Part shown: positions 1 through 12,800 of the stretch, piece by piece
Layout: every line of letters starts with the position of its first letter
How positions within the stretch are numbered: the stretch's first letter is position 1
NCBI GenBank assembly: GCA_019722365.1
Contig: JADFUC010001431.1
Location: forward strand, 104,854-168,853
DNA: 64,000 nucleotides
Direction of reading: 5' to 3'
From: Lithospermum erythrorhizon
Lineage: Eukaryota; Streptophyta; Magnoliopsida; Boraginales; Boraginaceae
Position numbers and translations under genes: made by a program
The notes under the pieces: model-generated
What the model was told of the DNA's origin: nothing
Database searches by the model: none
What the model saw: the letters and a program-made list of their open reading frames with translations, nothing else

Positions 1-289
1 TTTATAAATGGACTGACTAAAAGCGGCAGAAGTTGTTTCTTCAAGGCAACTACATGTTACACATATTAACCTTAGAAAATAAGAATATACACATATTAAA
101 TCTACTGGTAATTACATTAATACATGAATTGGATGAGTGATGTCTGGAGCAATATTTATTTTAAAAAATGAGCTTAATCTATTATTTTAAATGTTATTTT
201 TATTCACTTTGCCTTCGTGTTAAAAGTATGTCTATTTAACTTAAAAAAAATGTAACGTGCAATTTGACAAGATGAAACAATAAGCGTAG

Positions 290-1925
290 CTGACCGGACC
301 GATTGGGGCGTAAAACCAAACCGATTTTGGATGATGGTGCGTGTGGGTCCATCCGAAATCCGGTTCGGACCGATTTACTGACGGCCCTTTATCGCCGATT
401 TTTTATCGATCAAAATGTATTTTTATTTATATTTCGTAATTTCTTTATTGATTGCATAACTATATACAATATTTACAATAAAAATAATGATAAACTCCAA
501 AGTTCAAAATAATAACATAATAAAATTCAAAACTCCAAATATCTAAAAACATTTAATAATAATAAGCTCAAACGTCCAAATACTAATAATAAGCTCAAAT
601 GTCCAAATACAAGAATAATAATAAAGCTCAATTGTTCAAATACGGTAATATTAATAAATTTCAACGTCTCAGACACAAAGTTAGTAACATCGAAATAAAT
701 CGATACATTCAAAAGACAACTCTCAAGTTAATCTTCTAAAATAAAAATCTATCTATACAAAAATTAAATAAATATATTAGTGTTAAATATAAAACATAAA
801 AGAAAAAAAATATAATTACAAGAATAATAATATAAACATACCATACAACCGTATTCCATATCAATACATCACAGCACAACTAAACCAAATCTCTTTCTGG
901 CACAATATAACAAAAGAATTGACATCAAAAACCAAATCTGCAGATCAAGTCAAGAAGTTTACAACAAGTATGTATATATATATACTTACTCTAATTGCAC
1001 ATCACGAAAAGAAATCAATTAGATTGATGTTTGCATGAAAGATCCTTAACTAAGTAAAGACTGAGCAAAATAACGAGAATGACAAAGACTATCCCTCAAA
1101 GTGGGCGGCCATATTTTGCTCTATTAATTTATTGAGTATCGTTCAACATATATACCACAACAAATAAATTAATAATATTGGTGATCCAATCAACAGACAA
1201 TAAAATGAGCGACTTCGCATCGAACTAATACATGCAGTAAACGACAGAACTAATACCTAATCACTTTGAGAAAACAATGAAAGTAAGAATTGCTCACAGC
1301 TCTAAGAATTAACAAACTCCCTAAATCCTTCTCCTTCAACAAAATTAAACGACAACTCCATCAACTATACGCATATTAGATAAAAGCATCATCTAAGTTA
1401 ATAAACAAATTTGAAATAATAACTAAAAATAAAACAACTAAAATTCAAATAATAACAAAATTAATAAACAAATTAATAAAAATGACTGAAATAATAACTA
1501 AAATAATAAACATTCAAATAATAACTTTAAAAATTCTGAGATTAATAACACCTTTAGCAAGGGCCTTGAGGTTTAATCAAGAAAGGGGGAGTATTTAATC
1601 TAATCAAGAATAGGAGGGGAGAATCTATACGCTTCAGAGTCGGTTTGAAATGTTTAGTTTAGGTTTTTAGAGTCCGATAAATGTCAAACGGGCTATGGTC
1701 GAGCATGGCTATGGGTCGATTTATTTTGTTATTAAAAAAAATAACATCAACCGGACCGACCGGAAGTTATAATCCGGTCCGCTTCGCATCGAGCAACCGA
1801 ACCGTCCGGTTCGTCAAATATATATTAAAAACCGTCCGGTCCGACCGTTTTTTATCCGAAACTGCCGACCGGATCGAACCGACGATTTTATCGAAGTCCA
1901 ATCGAACCCCTAGTCAAGGGCAATC
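290..1925. repeat. CCGGTCCG/CCGAACCG-rich transposon-like block
   Basis: Both edges (about 290-400 and 1640-1925) are dense in CCGGTTCGG, CCGGACCG and CCGACCGG words, in opposite orientations, around an AT-rich core without a usable reading frame. Such edges are typical of the subterminal regions of non-autonomous plant hAT-like elements. I could not find clean terminal inverted repeats or an 8-bp target duplication, so the class is inferred. It probably sits inside a long intron of the acetyltransferase gene that follows. A related block lies at 52510-52970. Confidence 0.4.
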
Positions 1926-2805
1926 TTGACTACAAGCCTAATATATTAAACAAGAGTTCCGAATTCGATGACTATATTAAGCTTGGTGTTTGAATGGTAA
2001 AACCAGGCCTGATTTCATATATTTCATTTTTTCAACAATCGTGGATTGGTAGTTAAGGGTTATATTAATACATTATAAAAGTCTCAGCATATGAATTGGA
2101 ATGAATTATTCACTATTCTAAAAATTAGAAGCTAATCTTCTGAAGCTGTTATAGATATATCATGCCATGTTTCAAAAGCAAAGTTAATAACACATCCATA
2201 TATACACATACACATCCATATATATAACTTGAGAGATATCATGTTTGCAGTTCTGCTTTATTTTGTTCTCCAAATTTTACTTCCATATCCAGTAGACCTT
2301 CTCGATCCTTTTGTTATATAAAATGAAACTGACTCATAAATGCTGCATTTTGGCTCTGTAATTATTTTGTGGATGCCCTTTGGTGTTGACTGTCATATGG
2401 TGTAACCTGTGTAGGATGCAGTGTTTCTACATTCTATTTTCTGGTTCCCATTTTATTAGATGAGGTTTGGAGGGTGTTTGCCTCAGCTTATTACTACTTT
2501 TTAAGCCACTATCCTGAGTCCTGACCAAAATCAAGAACCAACAAGAACAGAATATAAACAAAATAGAGGTTTGGATTTGAAGCTTCTTTTGCTATAGAAA
2601 CTAATAAAAATATAAGCCGTGCACTCTCTTCAATTTGTTTTGAGGTTAAACCGACAGATAATCAGCTTTGCCAGATACAGTCAGCTCTGCTAGATATACA
2701 ATCGTCAGAGTTGTATTATAGCCTACTTTGTTTTGTTAAAAAATGCCTGGTGTTATTAATAATTACTCAGCGACGTGCTCTAACTATCTTTGACCTCTTT
2801 TACAG

Positions 2806-4851
2806 ATATTTAACCACCTGAAGAAGTTTGTTGGCTTAAAAAATGAGATGGAAGGAGGACTTTCATGGTCTATCCTTCATCGATGTGACGTTGGCGATGA
2901 TGCATCATTAAGTGATTATCCTCTAAAACTTGAATGCAATGCTAAGCTAGCCATTGTGTACTCTGTAATGGACGAGTGTTTTTTTCCTGTAGTTGACCCC
3001 CGTAGTCAATCTGAAATGATTAGTAATGTCACCTATAACTGTGGGTGAGTGCTCGCACCTTGGTCATTACTTTCCGCTTTTAGGCTATACGTGTGGCAGA
3101 TCCTGCACAACAACTATGAACTTCAGGCCAGAAATGGGTCATTATTGATATATTTTGTTTTAATGTTTCCAGGTCAAACATAAAACGATTGAACTATAGT
3201 GGCTTCTATACATTTATTCTGGAAAAAGGAGATGAAGTTGTTTCAGCTGCATCTATAAGGTTGGTTTAAACTTTATAAATTGTTTTACAATTTTGAATGT
3301 GGAATAGGAATTTTGTTTCTGCAAGCCATTTCGCCCCAGGGGTTCAAGCCTTATATAAGTGGTGTACATAAGTTATCTTTGATCTTAAACAAGCTTTCCC
3401 TTTTCGGATTACATTTCATGTTCTACCTCTTCACATGACTTAAAGTAGGTTGGTATTTGAAACCAGCCCTCTTAACTAATGCATTGGCATATATGATTAA
3501 GGCTGCTTGTGTATGTAAGAGTTTGCTTGTTATGGATGTTCTTTTAGTCTAACTGTTCGCTTTGTCAGATATTACTTGGATAATTTTTTATATATAAACT
3601 GATAATCTGTACATAATGCCACAGATATATTACTTTTTATTCACTAATCAAAAAATATAAAATTGATATCATTGGATTTGTTTTAGTATTTTCATAATAT
3701 TATTTTTTTTTGGCATTTTTCATAACGTGTATAAAAAGTAATCGAGCACTAAAGCTTTGCCTCAAAAGCCGGGTAAAGCTCAATTAATTTGAAATGGAGC
3801 AGAGTGTTTTATGACGCAGCGCACCTTTCTATAATCTGTAGATGTCTGTAAAATGAATTGGTGATTATCAAACAATAATGTCTATGCTGGGAGCATTCTA
3901 GGGCTCCAGGCTAGACATATGATTATTTTCCATAGGGTTAATGGCAGGTGTGTGATCGAATGGTCAATGAAATCAATCATGTCATTAACCATTTTCTATA
4001 TTGTTGGCTATTCCATATGGACTGTCCTTAAATGTTGGTGACATGAAGGGTCAATTAAAAGTTTAATTGAAATATTCCTTATATTAACAAATAACAATGG
4101 AGTATCTTTATGAACAGATTCCACGGAACACAATTAGCCGAGATGCCATTCATTGCAACCCGCAACTTTTATAGGCAACAGGGGATGAGTCGTCAACTTC
4201 TAAATGTTATTGAGAAGGTATATTAATTTTTTAGGATACCTAATATATATTCCTCTATCACATTCTTTGGTTATTTCTCTTTATAAACCCTGTGAATTTG
4301 TGTACCGTATTTATTTGTTCAATTATTCGTTCATCTACTCTATTTATTATGGTATTTGCAACTAGCGTCTAGGAAAGTGCGATGAGAATCATTATTTGTT
4401 TTAGATATCTACTAGTAATGTATCTCATATTATCTGGATCTATTTTTTAACAGGTTCTCTCCTTAATGGATATCCACAAAATGATCATACCTGCTGTATC
4501 TGATGTAATGACTATGTGGACCAACTCATTTAGTTTCACCCCCCTTGAAGAAGCCACTCGGCAAGAGATGAAGGCCATGAGTATAATTGTATTCCCAGGC
4601 ACCGATATGCTACAGAAACAACTGCCCACGGAAACAGGTATCTTGTGTATGTTGATATGTGTATGCCTTTTCTTTGCACTCAATGTTCATTTTGATGTGT
4701 ATTTTTTTTAACTGTAGGGTCTGAAAGTGAACCAAGTGTTCCTGAAATTAAACATGTTGCGGGGGCATGTCCTGAGAACAAAACGATTGACACCCTTGTA
4801 GACTGGGAAACAACTAAGATTTCTGAACAAAACAGAGAAGAAGATATGTGA
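2806..4851 (+). CDS. IDM1-like PHD-finger/GNAT histone acetyltransferase, C-terminal part (5'-partial)
   Basis: Five exons read in one frame: 2806-3044, 3173-3259, 4118-4217, 4454-4637 and 4718-4851 (TGA). All introns are GT-AG. The translated 247 residues match the C-terminal half of the plant IDM1-like family (acyl-CoA N-acyltransferase with PHD finger): a helical lead with GLSWSILHR, a CNAKLA..VMDECF segment, then the GNAT core with [36 protein letters not shown] (the acetyl-CoA loop) and FPGTDMLQK near the end. Family members acetylate histone H3 and oppose DNA methylation or regulate transcription in the nucleus. The Tudor-like and PHD exons expected upstream are not in the preceding 2.8 kb. 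The gene therefore either starts left of the window across a large, transposon-bearing intron or is 5'-truncated. No disabling mutation is seen in these exons. The last 40 or so residues are acidic and poorly conserved. Confidence 0.8.
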
Positions 4852-5510
4852 AGCTCCCTTTCGTTAAGGGTAAACGTTTGTTTCACGTTTCAGTCAAGAG
4901 TACATATATCTTTTGCAGAGCATTGCAGTTGATGCTTGTTGAAAACTACCAAATTGTCTATTTGTATGGCTGGATCACCTCCTTTTCAGGGAGAGCTAAT
5001 TCTTGTTGGGTATTTTTGTTTGACACTGCTTCAAACCCAAAGAGAAGGGAGCTACGTCCGAGTTAAACTTGGAGATGGAAGTCTTCTTTCTTTTCTATAA
5101 TTTCGACAAGGAACTGAAGTTGTTTGCGCTGTGTCACATAGTTCATTCTGCTAATGTTCGAAGCTTTTGGAAGAGTATAGACTGTTAGCTTGGCATCTTC
5201 TGAATGTTGAGCAAAAGTGATCCCTGGTATAATTGGTGGAATGCAATATTGATCTCTCCTGCTATTTGTAGGCTTGTAAAGATTCCCGACACAGGATACA
5301 TGTCAATTTACTATAAATTGTTGATATAGAACATAGCGAGTATTAAATATAACACTTGTCAATATATGATTTATCTCACAGGGGTCGATATTTATTTTAG
5401 CACAGAAGATCTAAGTGGAACTCAACTCGTTTAATAATAATTGTAATACTAATAATGACACATTAGACATATGAAGTTATTACCAAATGGTGTGAATGAT
5501 CAAATTAAGA
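4852..5510. other. 3' UTR and intergenic spacer
   Basis: The first part probably includes the 3' UTR of the acetyltransferase gene. The rest is AT-rich with no open frame or repeat that I recognise. The SPIKE1 leader begins just after it. Confidence 0.4.
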
Positions 5511-5554
5511 CTATGACAAGAATTGACTCATACTCCGCTGTTTTCTCTCCTAGA

Positions 5555-5593
5555 TCTGCTCTCTCTCTCTCTCTCTCTCAATAAAACATTAAC

Positions 5594-5628
<35 letters not shown>
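5555..5628 (+). repeat. (CT)n microsatellite in the SPIKE1 leader
   Basis: Two CT runs (about 5559-5578 and 5599-5627) are separated by a short AT-rich stretch. They lie in the presumed non-coding first exon of SPIKE1. CT/GA tracts are common near plant transcription starts and in 5' UTRs, so this may be a Y-patch-like or GAGA-type promoter element. Function is inferred. Confidence 0.6.
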
Positions 5629-5630
<2 letters not shown>

Positions 5631-5729
5631 CTTGAGAATACTTGATAATTTCACTGGCACCCATTATCTGTTTTCTGTTGCTGCACTCTCAAGAGATCTA
5701 CAACTAAGCTCCACTAACAACTACAAAAG

Positions 5730-6798
5730 GTACAAATTAATTTTTATTAATATTTATTTGGTTACTTTTTTGCAACTAAAGAGTTAATATTTTGTAATAA
5801 TTATTCATATTCAAGGGTTTTTATTGGTTTGTTACATTGAACTAACACTACCCATGTTGCTACATTCAATGTTCATAATTGCCATTTCACTGTTTTTTCA
5901 GTTGATGCAAGAAAGTTAGTAGCTGACAATTTGTGTAAGAAAAGGGGGAGAAATAAAAAGGTGGGTAGTTGGTATTTTTAGTCCATTTTGATGTGATGTT
6001 TGAGCTGCATTTTTAAGATAATTGTTGGGTTTTAATTAGCTATACAAATTCAGTAATTAATTTGTTTTTGTGTGTGTGTTGGGTTTAGCTTATGTGTTTT
6101 TGGAGTGGTTAATTTGTTTATTTCATTGAATGGTTACAATGGTGTTTCTTGATTAGTGATTATAGGTTATGGGTCTGAAAAAAAAACTGTGCTTTTATCA
6201 TTTTGGACCATTTTGATGTGATGTTTGAGCTGCATTTCTAAGTTAATTATTTTGATTTAATTAGCTAAACGAAGACATTAATTAGTTTATTTTTGTTTTG
6301 TGTCGGTAAAGCTTATGTTTTTTTCTTCTAGTGGTTAATGGGGTTGTTTTACTGAATGGTTACAGTGGGGTTTCTTGATTAGTGATTATAGGTTACGAGT
6401 CTGGAAAAAGAACTATGCTTTTTACATTTTAGACCAATTTAAGTGCCGTTTGGAATTTAATTAGCTAAACAAATACAGTAATAATTAATTTATTTTTGTG
6501 TGTGTTGGTTAAAAAGCTAAAGTTTTTTTTGGAGAGCTAAATGTGGTTATTTCATGGAAGGGTTACAATGAATTTTCTTGATTAGTGATTGTAGGTTGTG
6601 GGTTTCAAAAGAACTGCGCTTTAATCTTTCTTAGACCATTTTAATTTTAATGCTGGAATGAGCTGTATTTTGTCATTGTTATCTGAAATGTGATATATCT
6701 GTTCGTCTTAATTCATCTCAAAAATAAAGTTAATTGATGGATTTTTCCTGTTGGTTGCACTACAGATTTTTGTTCTATCCGAGTGGATGTGTTTGTAG
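5730..6798 (+). other. Probable 5'-UTR leader intron of SPIKE1, with a tandem array
   Basis: A good donor follows CTACAAAAG at 5729, and an acceptor TTTGTAG ends at 6798, six bases before the SPIKE1 ATG. This fits a leader intron of about 1.07 kb. Within it, about 5976-6670 is a degenerate tandem repeat with a period near 225 bp. The landmark CCATTTTGATGTGATG starts near 5983 and 6208, with weaker echoes near 6433 and 6635, and TTCTTGATTAGTGATT recurs three times. Exon borders need cDNA support. Confidence 0.5.
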
Positions 6799-6804
6799 GT
6801 GGTC

Positions 6805-9800
6805 ATGGAGAGTTCATCATCAAATGGCCAACGCTTTCATAGGCTTCCTAGGAAGTCACTTACTGCTCGATTGAAGATGGACCCATTGGTGAGTCTTCAT
6901 GCTCCATTGTAGAACAATACTCCCTCCATCCCATTTTGTTTGGGAGTTTTTTTCCATTTAAGGAAATCCCAAAACAAGTTCCACTTTTGACCAAATGTGA
7001 GAGGGTGATTTGGAGGGAAAATGAAATATGTGAATTCAATTCAAATTTTTGTTAATATTCGTGCAATGTCAAACCTCCCAAACAATTTGGGATGGAGGGA
7101 GTACTAGATTTCATGAGTCACGATCCATGATTCATCTATTTTCTGTATTGAGTATTAGATGGGAGCCTGTATCTGTATATTGACATTTGGTTGGCCTCAT
7201 CTTATCTACTGTTTGGTCAATTTTAAGGCTTCTTATTAAGAATTAACATAATTTTTTGACGCTATACTATGTTGCTCCAGCTTGAAGATAACTTGGATCA
7301 ACCGCCCCATTTGAATGAACTGATCCAGTGCCACGAAGCTGACTGGATAAAAGATGATGGCAAATATGGGCACTACGAGAGTGTTGGCCCGATCTTATTC
7401 AAGAATCAGATATTTGAGGGGCCTGATACTGATATTGAAACAGGTATGTTATGATGTAACATAATAAATTTCAATCACAGACTACTTAGCAATTTCTTTT
7501 TTGCTTTGTAACGTGGACGGGTTTTCTTACACATGTGTATCTAAAAGAAGTAGTTTATAGAATGAATTACACCTAACAAGCTGGTCATGATTTAGAATGG
7601 CGCATTTCTCAGAGTTTTAGGATCTGAAGTTAAGATACTCCTAACGATGAATATTTAGTTATCTGCCCTCTAGTACTCTCTTGATGAGCTCGTTTTTTGG
7701 TCACTTTGTCAATAAGGTCTGCTTCTTATTCTTCTTCCTAGTTAAAGTAGTTTCTAAATGTCTACAAAGATTGCAGTATGTCTCGTGTTTTTAACATATG
7801 ATGGTCTAGGATATCCCCTTTTATGCATGCAATACATTGTTTATCTCGAAGTTGAACTTGTACTCATGTTCTCAGAAATGCGCCTCGCTGATGTGAGACT
7901 GAGTAAGACTGGATATTCGACTGATGAAGAAACTCCTAGTACATCTGGGATGAAACATGGAGATGCTACCTTTGTGGAATCATCTACCATATTAAAGGTT
8001 GTGGATACTAGCCATAGCAGGTTCCTGTTTGATAGAACTATTGATCTACTGGTAACTCTCATGACATTATCATAAAATTATTGATCTACTTGCAGCATTT
8101 TGGAGAGTCTCCTTTACCTGCATATGAGCCCGTATTTGACTGGGAAAATGAGAGGCTGATGATATTTGGGCATAGGATTCCGGAACCTCATATTTCTCAC
8201 TATAATAGGTATGTCCGCTGTTAGGTTTAATTCTTATATATATGATTATGCCCTCTCCTATCTCTCTCCCGTTCTACGGAGATGAACCTCCTTTTGCTAC
8301 CTGTACATCAGTACATCATATGTGTATGTATGTAATACTTTTTCGGATTTGTTGTAGTGGCCTGAAAATTGCTGTGAAGGTTCTATCTTTATCATTCCAA
8401 GCTGGATTAGTTGGTGAGTTTGTCCATTCCTGGTGTTATATATGCATATTCAATTTCTACTATCTCAGTTTATTCATAATATCTGAGAATCCAATTATTC
8501 TTTGTAGAGCCATTTTATGGAACAATTTGCCTATATAATAGGGAGAGAAGGGAAAAGCTTTCAGAGGATTTCTTTTTCCGTGTTTTACCATCCGAATCGC
8601 AAGATGTAAGCCAGGCTAATCTATTTTTTCTTTCCCTTGAGTTCAGTTGGCCTTTATGGGGAGGAGATTTAGATTGGTCTTGAAGTTTATATGTCATCAC
8701 TCATCACTCATCACTCAGCAATTAATATCTTCTTGGTTCTCTCATGTAATAGATCATATGAGAGTGAATGCATGCTTTTAATAATTCCAGTCATCGACAA
8801 ACTAACAAGTAAAGTTTGTCATGTTGATTACTCAGTCTAAACATCTCAAAGTGCATGTATATGTAGATGTGAATTTGTGAACTAATTATTACTTGGATAA
8901 CATTCTCATTGTTCTTGTATTTCTTTCGATAGGGGAGTGGTTCCAGTGAACCTCGTGGAATTTTTCATCTGGATGCTCCATCAGCATCAGTTTGTCTGCT
9001 AATACAGTTAGAGAAGCCTGCAACTGAAGAAGGCGGGGTGACTTCATCTGTTTATTCACGTAAAGAACCCGTAAGCACTGGACATCTTTAAACCTATATT
9101 CCCCAATAAGTGATGCAATCAGTAGTTTGATTAAAGTTCTATTAGTAGAATTTCAAGTTGTTACAGTTAGTGTTCATGGAGTTTTAGGTATTTTATTGGC
9201 GAATCTAACTTTCTGGTGTATTGGCATAGTCTTGCAAAATTTTATACTTCATACTATTATTTTCTCGTATCATTTTTATTCGTGGCTTATTTTTTTCACC
9301 TTGGTTCATTTGTCTGTTCGAGTCTGAACCGCTGAAGTTTGATACTGTATTTTCCTGTGATTTATCTGTCTTACATCATAAATAGGTTCATCTGTCAGAG
9401 AGAGAGAGGCAGAAGCTACAGGTATGGTCCCGCATTATGCCTTACAGGGAGGCATTTTCTTGGGCCATTATTCCACTCTTTGATAGCAGTGTCTCTGCTG
9501 CTTCTGCTGGACCTACTTCACCAAACAGTCCTTTTGCCCCTGGTGGCTCAAGTTCAACCTCTCAAGAAGGACTTCTGGAACCAGTTGCGAAAGTCACATT
9601 CGATGGAAAGCTAGGTTATACAAGTGAAAACTCTGTTGTGGTTGAAGTTTCAAACTTGAACAAGGTCAAGGAAAGTTATACGGAGGAGTTGCTCCAGGTG
9701 AAGTATATTATTTCCATTTTCTATCTGATTATCCACATAATAGTGTGATTAGTCTCTATGTTCACACTTATATCAACTCATAGCAATTGCATGCCAGGAT

Positions 9801-12800
9801 TTACATCTGCAATTTATTTCTCGTCATTTGAATCATTATTGAGCACTTTTATTAGTTGTAACTGTCTTAACTTTTGAGTTAATTATATCTTAGTGTAGCA
9901 CTTGCAACAACATGCCCCAATTCCCCTAAAGAGGCTCCTACACAAGCGGGGTAAGGGGGGTCTGATTGTACGCATCCTCAAGTTATGTCGATAAGTCCCT
10001 CTTTAAAGAATTTTACCCGATAAGTTATCCCTAGAATGTATTTGTTAATTTACTTCACAAAATTAGTGACATGCTATTCTTAAAGAACCAGCACATTGTG
10101 TATTCGTGTTATTGGAATCTATATGAGGCATGTCAAAATATCTGCTTTCAGTCTGGTTTTGAGAAGACATTGGACATAAAGGGGTATTTTGTCACTTGCT
10201 GATAATGTAGTGAGCATTTTTGTTGGGCTAAATACTTTGAGTGGGAGTTTGTGGAGAAGTTAACACTTAGCTGCAGAAAACTCCAGTCTTCCTTGCATAT
10301 TCAAGTCTCTGTTTCATGAGAATGTTCTTGCTCAGTGATTCAGAAAGTGTAAACAATGCATAATCTTTCTATGCATACAGTTGCTTGATACAAGGCATCA
10401 TTATTGAAGAGGGATAAAGATAATTAAGAATCAATGTGGAGAATGGGGAGTATGTTTGAAGAGAAAAAAAGAGAGGATAGATTTTGTGAAACTCTTTTTT
10501 GATATTTAGCGATGAGTGAGTTTCGACCTTCTGGTCACTAGCAAGAGCCTTTTCCACTAGGCTATTCGAGGACCTTCTTGGTTTCAAGTATCTTGATCGA
10601 AACTGACAAATTATATTTGATGTACATTGATTCTGAAGTTTTTCATGTGTCTAATTAACTTTGTTGTCATATCATTCCTGTAGGATCCCAAACGTAAGGT
10701 CCACAAACCAGTGAAGGGTGTTCTAAGACTTGAAATTGAAAAGCTACAACCTGTACCTGTGGATCTAGATAATTCTATGACAAATGGGAGCATGACCTAT
10801 GATTCTGTTGAGCGAGCAGACTCTTTGGGTGAATCTAATATTACAGCACATAGCAGAAATGGTTCTGAAGTGTTACAGAGTTCTTCCAAGTTAAATTCCT
10901 TTCAGAAGAAAGAGGCTGTTCGCAACGGAGCAGTGGCTCGTTCTCATCCATATTTGGCCGCTGACAATGTAACTATTTTACATTCTTTTACCTAAATGTT
11001 AAATTGTCTTCCTAGTTCAACATACCTAGTTGTCCATGGGGACTTGTAATGTCTGATCTTTTTTTTATTCTCTCAGTTGTAGCTCTAGTACCCCCAACAT
11101 ATCAACTGCTTGCTGATATGTTATTTAAAGATTATCCGAATTCCTAAATAACATTTATTTCTAATTGGTACACGGGGTCCTATATAATCACCACCTTGTG
11201 AACATTACTGTAATTTCTGGTACATGTGGTCCTATATAATAAGAACCTGGATGTTCCGTTGCAGTTCCAAGCATTTGACTTCCGCATGACAACGAGGAAT
11301 GAGCCTTTTTTGCAGCTTTTTCACTGTCTTTATGTTTATCCACTGACGGTCAGTATGAGTCGCAAAAGGAATTTGTTTATAAGAGTTGAACTCAGAAAGG
11401 ATGACGTAGATGTTAGTAGGCCACCAGTGGAGGTATTTCAGAATCTGTAATACTTCAGATGAAATTTCTTCTATGCTCTGTTTGAGTCTACTATTTTGTT
11501 CAAGGCAATGTATCCAAGGGAACCAGGTGCAGCATCTCAGAAATGGGCTCATACACAGGTAGCAGTTGGTACTAGGGTCGCTTGCTATCATGATGAGCTG
11601 AAAGTTTCTCTGCCTGCAACATGGACTCCATCTCATCATCTCTTGTTCACCTTCTATCATGTGGACCTCCAAACAAAATTAGAAGCCCCAAGACCTGTAA
11701 GTTCAACTATGTAAATTTATATTGACTTTCAAGCATACTCTGTGGTTATTTTATAACCTCTTATGCTTCTTTTGCTTCCTAAGACTTTCACTTTTCATGC
11801 AGGTGATTATAGGATATTCTTCACTGCCATTGTCCAGTCATGCCCAGTATGTCTCAGTCAATATGCCCATTACTCTCCATCATCTTAACTTGCTTTTCTA
11901 TTGTTAATTGCTCATCTTTACTGCTGACCTTTATACTCGTTGGTACCTCCAATGCTGGGGTAATCAGCACTTACGTTCTCACGAGTGTTTCTATTGTTTT
12001 AATTTTTTTGGCTGACCTGTGGGGTGTTGGATGGTTTGAGGGTTTAGAAAGGTTGACAAAGATTGAGTTATGATGGATATCATTGATACATGCTGAGTTT
12101 CTGATAAAAAGTTTAAAGAAAACTTGTATGCTGTGTTAGCAAAGAATAGGTGTAGCTTGGGTTTTTGAAACATGAAATGTTATAATCTGGCTCTGGTGGT
12201 AAGTCACTAGTACCGAGACTGATAGCTTTAGATGGGTTGTTAAGGCTAGCATTCATGAAGACGGAAATTATTATAGGTTAAACCTTGAAAGTAACTGACA
12301 TCATGTATCAGTAATGTCTCATCTCTTTTGACACTTGAGAAGAATTTGTAAAGGACATACTGGGCTGTTTCAAAAAATGAAGCGCCGATGTGATGCTTCT
12401 CAAATCGGAAATTTCCAATCATAGATATATGTGATTCAGTCCGAATAGTATACTTCTACAAAAGAAAAAGTCATTCTACTTTAAGTTTTCAGTGAATAAA
12501 AGCAATTGCTACATTTCTGAAAGTCTCCGCTATGACATTCTAACAGACTATGGAGTATGGACGACGAAGCCTACTTGAAATTGAGCTCATTTTCTATGGA
12601 AGTTCTTGGTCAATATTTTGGTAGCATATACATACACAATGGGTTTATCTGATAGTGTTTAACCTGCTGGATGTTAAAAGTGTGATGAAAGCAATTCTTG
12701 TCCGCTCGAGACCTCATTTGCTAATATCTCACACCATGGTTTATCAAATTGGGGGAAGTCTGATCTGCTTCTCTATAGTGTATTCAGACTGCAGTTGATC

